The translations under genes and the position numbers were made by a program. A model generated the notes under the pieces. It was not told the origin of the DNA and ran no database searches. It was given only the letters and a program-made list of their open reading frames with translations. Below are positions 44,518 through 53,146 of a stretch of DNA of 64,000 nt, piece after piece. This stretch comes from Microbulbifer salipaludis (GTDB taxonomy: Bacteria; Pseudomonadota; Gammaproteobacteria; Pseudomonadales; Cellvibrionaceae): the NCBI RefSeq assembly GCF_017303155.1, contig NZ_JAEKJR010000002.1, positions 1,178,001-1,242,000 of the forward strand, written 5' to 3'. Each line of letters begins with the position of its first letter. The stretch's first letter is position 1.

Positions 44518-44554
44518 TTGGATGAATATACAGTATCTGTATGGGTATCCAGTG
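44518..44554 (-). promoter_or_regulatory. Two LexA (SOS) boxes upstream of yebG
   Basis: CTG-N10-CAG at 44537-44552 (CTGTATGGGTATCCAG) is a full SOS core. TTG-N10-CAG at 44518-44533 is a one-mismatch second box. Their centres are 19 bp apart. The DUF924 gene beyond (start 45261) reads toward this region, so the boxes belong to yebG. Confidence 0.8.
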
Positions 44555-44586
44555 TCAACCGCTCAATGCGGTCATCCACTGATGTG

Positions 44587-45261
44587 TTAAAACCCGCCAC
44601 CATTATCCAGCCATTCCTGTTCTTGTGCAGAGTTTTTCCGGCCGAGCGCCGCATTTCGATGGGGATAGCGCCCAAATTGGTCAATTACCCGCCGGTGTGC
44701 CACGGCAAAACGGTAGTAATCTTCGGCCGCATTTGCCGCTTCCGGGCTTACTCCGGGTCCGTTTACGGGGAAGTCGTGCCGCAACTGGTCGAAGTAGGCC
44801 ACCGACTGGGCCTGCACCTCGTCCAGCTCGGAATGCTCCAGGGGCATCCCCACAAAGGCGCGTTGGTGCAGCCCTAATTGGCGCTGCTGGTTGCTGCGAA
44901 TCATGTTCTGGCAGATCTCCAGCGCCAAAGGGTCGCCGGCAAACGCCCTGGCGGAGCCGCGAAACACATTGCGGGTGAACTGGTCGCACAGGAGGATCAG
45001 TGCCAGCCGGCCGTCGATGGATTCGGTCCAGTGCCCGAGTTCGCCCGCCAGCGCGGCATCAATGGCACGGTCAAACCGGTTGAGGATTTCGGCGTCGAAT
45101 TCGTCACTACGTTGGAACCAGTGCGCGCGCTGGTGTGCTGCTGGGTCGCGCTGCAGGTCGTCACTGCCAAACCAGAACGCAAGGACCGAGGTGGGTGTGG
45201 CAGTGGTACTGGGGAGAGGCGTAGTGGCTGGGGTGGTAGTGGCTGGGGTGTGTGAAGTCAT
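44587..45261 (-). CDS. DUF924-family protein
   Basis: 224 residues. The family core VLAFWFGSDDLQRDPAAHQRAHWFQRSDEFD, LALILLCDQFTRNVFRGSARAFAGDP and DQFGRYPHRNAALGR are clear; the DQF-x-R-N and FGR-x-P-x-R-N repeats resemble TPR-type helices. The first 24 residues are an odd Thr/Pro-rich stretch coded by GTGGCTGGGG-like repeats, so the true start could be nearer the core. Function unknown. Confidence 0.88.
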   Translation of the reverse strand: MTSHTPATTTPATTPLPSTTATPTSVLAFWFGSDDLQRDPAAHQRAHWFQRSDEFDAEILNRFDRAIDAALAGELGHWTESIDGRLALILLCDQFTRNVFRGSARAFAGDPLALEICQNMIRSNQQRQLGLHQRAFVGMPLEHSELDEVQAQSVAYFDQLRHDFPVNGPGVSPEAANAAEDYYRFAVAHRRVIDQFGRYPHRNAALGRKNSAQEQEWLDNGGGF

Positions 45262-45548
45262 AGGTATCCCGTTTGCGTGATAAAGTGGCTGCGTGGGGTT
45301 ACAAGACCGTTTCCCTGATTATTTTTGCATCTGCTTTGCATCCAAAGCGGATCGCCGCTGCGTCCATCAGGAGAAGGGTAAAGCCCGGCCGTGTGACAGC
45401 AGTGCGGCAGGCCTGTCTGGTAGAAGGTACTGCAGATGGCCGCCCGGATACAGGGTGGCCAAATTATGTACAAGTTGCTGTCGCACAGACCCTGGGCCCG
45501 CGGTGGGCCTTTTCAGCCGGTCAGATTAGTAAGAGCGAGATAACATCA

Positions 45549-46430
45549 ATGAGAGCGAATGAATTAACTACGCGTAACCGACAGCCTCGCTGGGCGTGCG
45601 CCTTTGTGGCGGCCCTGGCAATGGGTGTCTCCGGCAGCTTGCTGGCACAGGACGATGAGACGGTAGCCCCGCAGCCGCCGCAACCCCCGGCAGCGGTGGT
45701 CGCACCGGAGGCGCCGGCGAAGTCGGCAGAAAACAAGGTGTCGAAACAGGTGCGGATCTTGCGCCAGGAAGACGGCAGCCTGCGGATTCACGCCCGCGAT
45801 GAAAATGGCGAGAGCGCTGACGTGCAGATCGACCTCGGCGAGGAGTTTGGTGGCGCGGTCACCCGCCGTATCTACGAGAAGCTCGAAGAGAAAGGGATTC
45901 TCGATGAGAAGGGGCTGGTGGTCGAGGAGGCGCTTGATTCGGTGCCGCGCAATATCAGTATCGGCATCAATGCCGATATGGAGCGCGCCGAGCGCATCCG
46001 CGCCGAAGTGGAGCGCGCCCGGGCCGAGCACGGTGAATATCGGGAGCATTATGCAGAGCGTCGTCGTGGCCCGGATATGGAGTGGTTGATCGGTGTAGTC
46101 GCGATCCTCGCGGTCTTTGGCACCCCGATCATGATTGTGTGGTTGGTGACCCGCAACAGCTATCGCAAGAAGCAGCTGCTGATGGACAACATCAATCGCA
46201 TGGTCGCTGAAGGGCGTGATATTCCGCCGGAGCTGCTGGACGCAATGGAAGGCGAGCGCGCTGGTAGTACGAAAGACCGCGGTTTCACGCTGATGGCGGT
46301 AGGTGCGGCCATCTTCATCTGGTTGACGGCCGCTTCGGGTATTGGGGCTGGCAGCCTGGGTCTGATACCACTGTTTATCGGGGTAGCCCGGTATTGGAAC
46401 TGGAAACTCGATCACCAGCAGGCCGGTTAA
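45549..46430 (+). CDS. Membrane protein with C-terminal DUF6249-like domain
   Basis: 293 residues. The signal peptide is cleaved near SLLAQ; a Pro/Ala-rich linker and a charged, partly coiled-coil region (about 60-165, ERAERIRAEVERARAEHGEYREHYAERR) follow. Two C-terminal transmembrane segments flank a short basic/acidic loop (NSYRKKQLLMDNINRMVAEGRDIPPELL), which is the DUF6249 pattern. It precedes the ECF sigma gene by 12 bases and is likely the first gene of that operon, perhaps a sensor. The frame upstream to 45273 is not coding-like; the 287 bases before the ATG hold no clear gene. Confidence 0.8.
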   Translation: MRANELTTRNRQPRWACAFVAALAMGVSGSLLAQDDETVAPQPPQPPAAVVAPEAPAKSAENKVSKQVRILRQEDGSLRIHARDENGESADVQIDLGEEFGGAVTRRIYEKLEEKGILDEKGLVVEEALDSVPRNISIGINADMERAERIRAEVERARAEHGEYREHYAERRRGPDMEWLIGVVAILAVFGTPIMIVWLVTRNSYRKKQLLMDNINRMVAEGRDIPPELLDAMEGERAGSTKDRGFTLMAVGAAIFIWLTAASGIGAGSLGLIPLFIGVARYWNWKLDHQQAG

Positions 46431-46442
46431 GGATTACCACCC

Positions 46443-46997
46443 ATGGACCTCAATGATGAGGATCTGATCAAGCGTGTCGTCGAAGACGGGGACCAGCGGG
46501 CTTACGCCCAGCTGGTTCGTCGCTATCAGTCACAGCTGCGATTCTCGCTCCGCCAGCTGTGCAATGGCGATCAGGGTCTTGCCGACGACATGGCGCAGGA
46601 GGCCTTTATCAAAGCCTACAAGGCGCTGCCGGCATTTCGTGGGGATGCGCGCTTCAGCACGTGGCTGTACCGCATCGCCTACAATCTGGTCATGAGCCAC
46701 AAGCGAAAGAATACACCCGAGGTGGATCAGGAGGCGGTTGACCGCGCCCAGGCCCAGGAAAGTGTCGAAGAAGCACAGCAACTGGGCATGGCCAGAGACC
46801 TGAATTCGGCGATGGGGGAATTGAGTGACGCCCAGAGACAGGCGGTGCATCTATGTATGCAGCGCGGCTTTTCCCACGAGGAAGCGGCCACAATTATGAA
46901 ATTGCCGCTGGGCACGGTAAAATCCCACGTTAATCGCGCAAGGGCCAAGTTGCAGTCGTTACTGCAGGCCTGGCGGGAGGAGGTAGCCAGTGGCTGA
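46443..46997 (+). CDS. ECF-type RNA polymerase sigma factor
   Basis: 184 residues. Region 2 shows LVRRYQSQLRFSLRQLCNGDQGLADDMAQEAFIKAYKALPAFRGDARFSTWLYRIAYN and region 4 is DAQRQAVHLCMQRGFSHEEAATIMKLPLGTVKSHVNRARAKL. There is no extra domain. It is flanked by a membrane protein and a small single-span protein in an overlapping operon, the usual sigma/anti-sigma setting. The signal is unknown. Confidence 0.93.
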   Translation: MDLNDEDLIKRVVEDGDQRAYAQLVRRYQSQLRFSLRQLCNGDQGLADDMAQEAFIKAYKALPAFRGDARFSTWLYRIAYNLVMSHKRKNTPEVDQEAVDRAQAQESVEEAQQLGMARDLNSAMGELSDAQRQAVHLCMQRGFSHEEAATIMKLPLGTVKSHVNRARAKLQSLLQAWREEVASG

Positions 46998-47403
46998 TTC
47001 AAGAAATTCCACAAGTGATACAGCAGGTATTCCAGGTATGGTAATCAAAGGCGGTGTTGTGCACTCTGAATCCGGTGTTATCGGCGGTGACTCGCCAGAT
47101 TTCGACACCTGGCTTTCTCAGCAACTGCAGTTCAACGAGCCTCACCTGGACGATGATGGCTTTTGTGAGCGGGTAATGGCGGATCTGCCACCCGCGCCTG
47201 CGAAGCGGTCCGAGCGTCGCGCCACGCGCTACCAGTATGCGGCGGTGATCGCGGCATCCGCCATCGTTTGCTGGCAGTTCCCGTTGCAGGAGGCGCTGGC
47301 AGCCATGGCCGAACAGAGCATTAGCCTGTATAGCCTGGTGGGGCTGGGTATTCTCAGCTCCGTAGTGGCCATGACCGGCGGTATTGTTGCCGCGCGTCGA
47401 TAG
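46990..47403 (+). CDS. Putative anti-sigma factor, single membrane span
   Basis: 137 residues from a GTG overlapping the sigma stop by 8 bases. A soluble N-terminal part (1-75, with FDTWLSQQL and DDDGFCERVMADLPP) is followed by one or two hydrophobic segments (about 80-135). No zinc anti-sigma HxxxCxxC motif is present. Position and layout suggest that it holds the sigma factor at the membrane; this is inferred from context. An alternative ATG at 47038 would remove the first 16 residues. Confidence 0.65.
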   Translation: MADSRNSTSDTAGIPGMVIKGGVVHSESGVIGGDSPDFDTWLSQQLQFNEPHLDDDGFCERVMADLPPAPAKRSERRATRYQYAAVIAASAIVCWQFPLQEALAAMAEQSISLYSLVGLGILSSVVAMTGGIVAARR

Positions 47404-47433
47404 TCTCGCCGCCTTTTGAGCCTTTCCTGACCC

Positions 47434-47462
47434 GGCTGGGTTGGCATTTCGCCGACCCAGCC
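47434..47462. terminator. Hairpin between convergent genes, no T-run
   Basis: GGCTGGGTTGGC and GCCGACCCAGCC pair over 12 bp with one G-T wobble around a 5-nt loop. It lies between the anti-sigma gene and the LEA-type gene, but no T-run follows on either strand, so termination is uncertain. Confidence 0.45.
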
Positions 47463-47522
47463 CGCGTCCCTTCCCTGACCGTCTTCTTTCCCAGCCCGCC
47501 GTGCCGCTCTCTTGGCGCGGTA

Positions 47523-48029
47523 TCAGCGCTGGTATTGCCCCAGTCTAATCTCTCCCCGCTTGGATACCCGAATCGCGGGTAGCAGCGACGCCTTCAACCC
47601 CAGTTTGGCCTCCAGTTCATAGGGCACGGTATTGCCCTGCATCCGGATCAGCTCCGCCGCCGCCATGAATGACCCCATCAGGTTTGCAGACGCATCCACG
47701 GTGATGGCCTGCTGTCCGTACGCCGGCACTACCGGCAGGGTATTGGAGGTGCCGGTCACGACCTTGTGCCCGGCCAGCTTGAGCGTGTAGTAGAGGCCAG
47801 ACAGGGCCAGGTCTGTGTTGTTGGGGTTGAATACACGCAGGTGGATACGAAAGCGCAGGTTGCCGCTGCGATCACCGGGCAGGGGTTCCAGTGCGGTAAG
47901 TTGCACATCTGGCTTTTCAAAGTCCGGCGACAGAGTGGCGCAGCCAGTCAATGTCAGGAGGGGGGCCAGGAAAGAGATCAGGAGCGCGCAGAGCGCGTAG
48001 CGGCGGAGTGAGCGGATCAAGCGGGTCAC
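47523..48029 (-). CDS. LEA type 2 lipoprotein
   Basis: 168 residues. The signal peptide has lipobox LTGC (Cys30). The mature part has the water-stress/LEA-2 pattern: PDVQLTALEPLPGDRSGNLRFRIHLRVFNPNNTDLALSGLYYTLKLAGHKVVTGTS, with the conserved N-P-N turn. Such proteins form a beta-sandwich on the cell envelope; role unknown. It stands alone, converging on the sigma operon. The 267 bases upstream, to the P4H gene, contain no clear gene. Confidence 0.88.
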   Translation of the reverse strand: MTRLIRSLRRYALCALLISFLAPLLTLTGCATLSPDFEKPDVQLTALEPLPGDRSGNLRFRIHLRVFNPNNTDLALSGLYYTLKLAGHKVVTGTSNTLPVVPAYGQQAITVDASANLMGSFMAAAELIRMQGNTVPYELEAKLGLKASLLPAIRVSKRGEIRLGQYQR

Positions 48030-48296
48030 CTTGTTCAGCGGTAATCGAGAGCCGTTTTGGCGTGTCGTTAAATGGCAAGTCTAGCGGAATCGTATTCTGG
48101 TGCTACCGGTTCGTGGCGATATGGTTTTTCGGGCCCAGGTAGTGGGGTAGACCCCGGTAGCGGCGGTGGGTTCAACCCAGGGATGGGGTGCTCAGCGGTA
48201 GCGCCCGGGTAGGGCGATGGGGCAGAGGGGGCGGACTATACTCAGTGCGCGAGTTGGCCCCGCGGCATGGGCCGGGCGAGAGCAAAGGAGTGTCTT

Positions 48297-49220
48297 GTGG
48301 AATTTACAGAACTTCAGCCGGACTTGAAGCAGTGGATGCAGGAGGCTGTGGAGCGCGGCCAGTGTCAGGCGAATGTGATGGATGCGCTGCTGAAGGCCGG
48401 GTATCAACCTTCCATCGAGCGTGCCGTTGAGCAATGTATTGCGGCCTATTCCACCGGCGATAGTGTGGCGGCGCGATCGGGTGTCCAGCCCAATACGGGC
48501 CTCGCCGCAGATACCTCAGCTCAGGCAGCGGCAGAGGAGGAGTACGACGGCAGTCGCTTTCGCTTGTTCTACCCGGAAAAGAACCTGTATGACCTCGGGG
48601 ACCAGCAGGTGGAAGTCCTGCTGGCGATGCAGCGACCGAATGTGGTGCTGTTTGGCAATTTACTGTCTGAGAGTGAGTGCGACGCGCTGGTTGAACTGGC
48701 ACGCCCGAGGCTCAAGCGCTCGCGGGTGGTGAACGCAGAAAGTGGCACCTTTGATCTTGGCGATGTGAGAACCAGCTCTGGTACCTACTTCGAGTCGCAT
48801 GCAACCCCCTTGATCGCCAGTATCGAGGCCCGCATCGAGCGTTTACTGGGCGTGCCGGAGAGTCGCGGCGAGCCAATACAGGTGCTGCACTACCAGGAGG
48901 GCGCGGAGTATCAGCCCCATTTCGATTTCTTTAATCCCGAGAAGCCCGGCAATCAGAAAGTGCTTGCGCGCGGCGGCCAGCGTGTGGGTACGCTGGTGAT
49001 GTACCTGAACAACGTGGAGGCCGGTGGTTCTACGGTGTTCCCCAAAGTATCCCTGGATGTAATGCCTAAAAAAGGCTGCGGCCTGTTCTTTTCGTTTGCC
49101 AATGGTGAAGGTGAACTTGACCGCCTGACATTGCATGGCGGTAGCCCGGTGGTTGCGGGGGAGAAATGGATCGCCACCCGGTGGCTGCGCCTCCACGATT
49201 ACCGGGTAAGCGATGCCTAG
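48297..49220 (+). CDS. Prolyl-4-hydroxylase-like 2-oxoglutarate/Fe(II) oxygenase
   Basis: 307 residues. GTG at 48297 is chosen because AAAGGAG lies 6 bases upstream. Residues 1-90 are helical and without a known domain; the P4Hc domain fills 105-305. Iron ligands are visible as His208 and Asp210 in YQPHFDFFNP and His280 in LTLHGGSPV, with Lys290 (GEKWIATRW) for 2-oxoglutarate. It hydroxylates a side chain, most likely proline in a protein or peptide. The last 8 bases overlap the MscS gene, so the two are cotranscribed, an uncommon pairing. Confidence 0.9.
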   Translation: MEFTELQPDLKQWMQEAVERGQCQANVMDALLKAGYQPSIERAVEQCIAAYSTGDSVAARSGVQPNTGLAADTSAQAAAEEEYDGSRFRLFYPEKNLYDLGDQQVEVLLAMQRPNVVLFGNLLSESECDALVELARPRLKRSRVVNAESGTFDLGDVRTSSGTYFESHATPLIASIEARIERLLGVPESRGEPIQVLHYQEGAEYQPHFDFFNPEKPGNQKVLARGGQRVGTLVMYLNNVEAGGSTVFPKVSLDVMPKKGCGLFFSFANGEGELDRLTLHGGSPVVAGEKWIATRWLRLHDYRVSDA

Positions 49221-50211
49221 CTGGCAGCTGCAAACGAATCCGCCTGGCCAGAATAATCAGGATGGCGCGGATAAGGCCAAGGAGCTTGCCGATGCCCTGG
49301 AGCTGGCCAAGGTAGAACCTTCCTCTCTGTCCAACGTGGTCGATACGGTGATGGCCTCCCTTGATGGCATCTGGGAAGGCTTCCTTGCCCACATCCCTTT
49401 TTTCATCGCCAGTGTTTTGATGCTGGTGCTGACATGGATTATCGCCACCATCGTGGGAAAGGCCGCCCGTCGTTTCGCGCGGAAAACCACCCGCAAACCG
49501 TCGCTTCAGGATTTGCTGGTTCGTCTGACACGCATCTTTATCTGGGTGCTGGGCATGCTGATTACCGCCATGGTTTTGTTTCCCGGTCTTACGCCGGCCA
49601 AGGCCCTCGGTGGGCTCGGGTTGCTGTCGGTGGCGGTGGGGTTTGCCTTCAAGGATATTTTCGAGAACTTCTTCGCCGGGATTCTGATTCTGTGGCGGTT
49701 TCCCTTTGAGGCCGGTGATGTTATCAAGTGTGAGGGTGTAGAGGGCAGGGTAGAAGCGGTAGAGGTGCGCAACACCGCTATTCGCCGAACCACCGGAGAG
49801 CTGGTGATCGTGCCCAATCTTTTTTTGTTTAAAAACCCCTGTGAGATTCTCACCGACCGGAATAAGCGGCGTATTACCATCATTGCCGGTATCGCCTACG
49901 GTGAGGATGTCACCGCTGCGGTGGATGTGATCAAGGCCGCCGTGGGCGAGTGTGAGACCGTCAAAGAGGATGAGCCGATACAGATATTCCCCCAGGGGTT
50001 CGGCGACAGCAGTATTGATATCGAGGTCACCTGGTGGGCCGGGTCTACCCCCTTCGAAGAGCGTCACTCACGAGGGGAAGTGGTAACGGCCGTGAAGCGC
50101 GCCCTGGATGAGGCGGGTATTGAGATTCCATTCCCCTACCGGACACTGACCTTCAAGGAGCCCCTGCCGCTGTCGGGCGAGGTGCCAGGGGTGCCCGAGC
50201 GCGAGCGGTAG
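49213..50211 (+). CDS. Small-conductance mechanosensitive channel (MscS family)
   Basis: 332 residues. After a short soluble start, three membrane segments follow (about 55-80, 105-125 and 130-155), the last being the pore helix with LGGLGLLSVAVGFAFKDIFENFFAGI. The beta domain follows with RFPFEAGDVIKCEGVEGRVEAVEVRNTAIRRTTGELVIVPN. It opens at high membrane tension and releases solutes on osmotic downshift. The C-terminal tail is rich in Pro/Glu. Confidence 0.93.
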   Translation: MPSWQLQTNPPGQNNQDGADKAKELADALELAKVEPSSLSNVVDTVMASLDGIWEGFLAHIPFFIASVLMLVLTWIIATIVGKAARRFARKTTRKPSLQDLLVRLTRIFIWVLGMLITAMVLFPGLTPAKALGGLGLLSVAVGFAFKDIFENFFAGILILWRFPFEAGDVIKCEGVEGRVEAVEVRNTAIRRTTGELVIVPNLFLFKNPCEILTDRNKRRITIIAGIAYGEDVTAAVDVIKAAVGECETVKEDEPIQIFPQGFGDSSIDIEVTWWAGSTPFEERHSRGEVVTAVKRALDEAGIEIPFPYRTLTFKEPLPLSGEVPGVPERER

Positions 50212-50234
50212 AGGCGGATGCTGCGGTGGCGCTG

Positions 50235-50870
50235 TTAGACCGTACTGTCCGGCTGATTTTCCGGACGTGCCTGCTCAAATGCCGGTAGCGTGGCGCAGGC
50301 ATCGGCAATTTTTGCAATGCGCGGGTATTTGTCCAGCGTCACCCCAAACCGCTCGGCGTTGTAAATCTGCGGAATCAGGCAGCATTCGAACAGGCCCGGT
50401 GCATCGCCGTTGGCAAAGGTGCCTCCCTGCCCATTCAGCTGTGTTTCCAGTGCCGTGAAGCCACCATCGATCCAGTGGCGAATCCACATTACCTTCTGTT
50501 CATCGCTGGCCCCCAGTTCGGACTGGAGGTATTTCAGTACGCGCAGGTTTTGTATGGGTTGGATATCGCAGGCCACGTTATAAGCCAGCGCCCGTACCCG
50601 GGCGCGCGCCAGTGGATCACTGGGCAGCAGGGCGGGCTGGGGGTGTTGCTCGTCGAGCCACTCCATAATTGCCAGGGACTGGGTCAGCACGTGTTCGCCG
50701 TCGACTAGTGCGGGTACCAGCCCCTGTGGGTTCAGTGTGCGGTGTTGGGGTTCTTTTTGCTCTCCCTTGAGCAGGTTTACCGGATGGTAATCGTATTCCA
50801 GCCCCTTCAGGTTGAGCGCAATGCGCACGCGATAGCTGGCGGAAGAGCGAAAATAACCATGGAGTTCCAT
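50235..50870 (-). CDS. maiA: Maleylacetoacetate isomerase
   Basis: 211 residues, zeta-class GST fold. The glutathione-site motif RSSASYRVRIALNLKGL stands at residues 8-24, with NPQGLVPALV and QSLAIMEWLDE following, and the C-terminal half has LRVLKYLQSELG. It isomerises maleylacetoacetate to fumarylacetoacetate in tyrosine/homogentisate breakdown. The companion genes hmgA and fahA are not in this window, although a tyrosine-type aminotransferase lies 1 kb away. Confidence 0.9.
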   Translation of the reverse strand: MELHGYFRSSASYRVRIALNLKGLEYDYHPVNLLKGEQKEPQHRTLNPQGLVPALVDGEHVLTQSLAIMEWLDEQHPQPALLPSDPLARARVRALAYNVACDIQPIQNLRVLKYLQSELGASDEQKVMWIRHWIDGGFTALETQLNGQGGTFANGDAPGLFECCLIPQIYNAERFGVTLDKYPRIAKIADACATLPAFEQARPENQPDSTV

Positions 50871-51209
50871 ATTTGTTGCATCCTGTGCGGTTCGGGGCGC
50901 AAATTGTTTGCGTCAGTGGTCGCGCGGCCTGACAAAATCGACGTCAGGCACCGTATAATGTGCTGCCAATTTTTGGGGTGAGTGACCAGCTTGCTCAGGC
51001 TGGTTCGATGCGTGGTCACTGGAGTTTTTCATACCGACCTTCATTTCTGGAGGCTGCGACCCGGCCATCGTGCTGGCAAAAAATCCTGCGGCAGTGGTTA
51101 CATTTGAAACCAATTTTAGTTACATTTAAAAACTGGTACAACCCATTCCCAGCCCAGTGCAGCGAGTGCAAAGAAGGCAGGCGAATGAAAAGCAGGCAAC
51201 AAAACCGCG
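50871..51209. promoter_or_regulatory. Intergenic region with paired GTTACATTT elements before the MarR gene
   Basis: The 339 bases between divergent maiA and the MarR-type gene hold no gene. They contain GGTTACATTTGAAACC (51096-51111), an imperfect palindrome, and AGTTACATTTAAAAAC (51118-51133), whose start is 22 bp further, about two helical turns. A regulator dimer pair could bind here; MarR autoregulation is a guess from position. Confidence 0.4.
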
Positions 51210-51731
51210 ATGACAATTGATAACACCACTAGCGACAAGACTGAGCTTTCCGACCCTATGGATGCGGTGCGCCCGGATGATCTGCGTCTGGAGAAGTTCC
51301 TGCCTTATCGCCTTTCTGTCTTGTCCAACCGGGTAAGCAACGCGATTGCGGATGCCTATAGCGCGCGTTTCGACCTCACCATTCCCGCCTGGCGTGTGAT
51401 GGCTATTCTTGGCCGTTTTCCGAACTTGTCCGCAGCGGACTTAGTCGAGCAAACGGCGATGGACAAGGTGGCGATCAGCCGCGCGGTGTCGATCCTGATC
51501 CGGAACGACTACATCACCCGCAGCGAAGACCTCGCCGATCGCCGTCGCCAGGTGCTCAATCTTTCGGACCTGGGCCGGGATGTGTACGAACGTATTGTGC
51601 CGCTGGCACAGCAGTATGAGAACGACCTGATGGGCTCGCTGTCGGCCGACGAGCGCAACCAGCTCGACAGTATTATTGAAAAGCTGATGGCGCGCGCGCA
51701 GGACTGGGCCAATCGCGGCCTGATCGACTGA
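51210..51731 (+). CDS. MarR-family transcriptional regulator
   Basis: 173 residues. The winged helix region is visible as ARFDLTIPAWRVMAILGRFPNLSAADLVEQTAMDKVAISRAVSILIRNDYITRSEDLADRRRQVLNLSDLG, with the D-R-R wing. It lies upstream of, and on the same strand as, the aminotransferase gene (98-base gap). Its position beside maiA and the aminotransferase suggests control of aromatic amino acid turnover, which is inference. Confidence 0.92.
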   Translation: MTIDNTTSDKTELSDPMDAVRPDDLRLEKFLPYRLSVLSNRVSNAIADAYSARFDLTIPAWRVMAILGRFPNLSAADLVEQTAMDKVAISRAVSILIRNDYITRSEDLADRRRQVLNLSDLGRDVYERIVPLAQQYENDLMGSLSADERNQLDSIIEKLMARAQDWANRGLID

Positions 51732-51829
51732 TTTCCGGTTCATCTGCCATTCTTATCCCATCTTTCTGACTTGACCATTCACTGCTCGATGCGCTGTGAG
51801 CGCATCGGCGCGAATTACCAGGAGTTTCC

Positions 51830-53029
51830 ATGTTTGACCACCTGAAGAGCCTGCCCGCCGACCCCATTCTGGGGCTTCTCGCCACCTACCGTGCGGACGA
51901 TAACCCCAACAAAATCGACCTGGGGGTGGGTGTTTATAAAGATGAGGCGGGGCATACCCCGGTTCTGCAGGCCGTCAAGGAAGCGGAAACCCGCCTGTTG
52001 CGCAGCGAAGAAACCAAGGCGTATGTTGGCCCGGCTGGAACCCCCGGGTTCAACAATGCGATGCAGGAACTGGTACTGGGTGCCGGCCACCCTGCGCTGG
52101 TTGGCAACCGCGTGCGCTCCGCGCAGACGCCGGGGGGCTGTGGCGCCCTGCGTGTTCTGGCTGAATTTTCCGATCGTGCCAAAACGGGCGCCACCATCTG
52201 GGTGAGCGACCCCACCTGGGCCAATCACGTGCCCCTGCTGGGCAACGCCGGCCTGGAAATCAAAAGCTATCCCTATTACGACCGCGCCACCAGCAGCCTG
52301 CAGTTCGACGCGATGGTGGAAACCCTGAAGCAGGTCGGCGAAGGTGATCTGGTGCTGTTCCACGCCTGCTGTCACAACCCCTGTGGGGCCGACCTGACTC
52401 GCGAACAGTGGCAGGTGCTGGCGGAAATGGCGCAGAAGCAGGGTTTCACCCCCTTCATTGATATGGCCTACCAGGGCTTCGGTGACAGCCTGGAAGCCGA
52501 TGCTTACGGCTTGCGCCTGATGGCAGAATCGGTGCCAGAGATGCTGGTCGCTGCATCCTGCTCGAAAAACTTCGGTCTCTACCGCGAGCGCGTCGGGCTG
52601 GCCATGGTCATTTATAGCGACGCAGCCGCTGCCGATCGCGGCCAGAGCCAGCTGCTGAATGTGGTGCGCGGCAACTATTCCATGCCACCCAATCACGGTG
52701 GCGCCATTGTTGAGTCCATCCTCACCGACGCGGGCCTGCGTGCCAACTGGGAAGCGGAACTCACCGAGATGCGCGAGCGCATCAATAGCCTGCGCAGTGG
52801 TGTCGTGGAAAGTTTGCGGGATGCCGGCGCCGCGGGCGACTTCAGTTTTATCGAAAAGCAGAAAGGTATGTTCTCGTTCCTGGGAATTACCCCGGAACAG
52901 GTGCATAAACTGCAGCAGGATTATTCCATTTATATGGTAGATTCCAGCCGTATCAGTATTGCTGGCCTGAGCCAGAGCAATATGGCGTATTTCTGCAAGT
53001 CGGTTGCGGAAGTTCTGGACGCCGGATAA
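51830..53029 (+). CDS. Aromatic/aspartate aminotransferase (class I)
   Basis: 399 residues, class I fold of the AspC/TyrB branch: PADPILGLLATYRADDNPNKIDLGVGVYKDEAG at the start, HACCHNPCGADLT in the middle, pyridoxal-phosphate Lys246 in SCSKNFGLYRERVG, and YSMPPNHGGAIVESIL after it. It moves amino groups between aspartate, tyrosine or phenylalanine and 2-oxoglutarate; the sequence alone does not tell tyrB from aspC. AGGAG precedes the ATG. It is followed by the DAHP synthase gene. Confidence 0.93.
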   Translation: MFDHLKSLPADPILGLLATYRADDNPNKIDLGVGVYKDEAGHTPVLQAVKEAETRLLRSEETKAYVGPAGTPGFNNAMQELVLGAGHPALVGNRVRSAQTPGGCGALRVLAEFSDRAKTGATIWVSDPTWANHVPLLGNAGLEIKSYPYYDRATSSLQFDAMVETLKQVGEGDLVLFHACCHNPCGADLTREQWQVLAEMAQKQGFTPFIDMAYQGFGDSLEADAYGLRLMAESVPEMLVAASCSKNFGLYRERVGLAMVIYSDAAAADRGQSQLLNVVRGNYSMPPNHGGAIVESILTDAGLRANWEAELTEMRERINSLRSGVVESLRDAGAAGDFSFIEKQKGMFSFLGITPEQVHKLQQDYSIYMVDSSRISIAGLSQSNMAYFCKSVAEVLDAG

Positions 53030-53146
53030 CGGCGCTCTGCATTCCCGATGCTGAACGGCGGTCCTGGGGCCGCTGGTGAAATTGCCCCCAGACACTGTGC
53101 CGCCACAATGGCGGCACAGACTGTTGAATCTGATTTCGAGCCGCAT

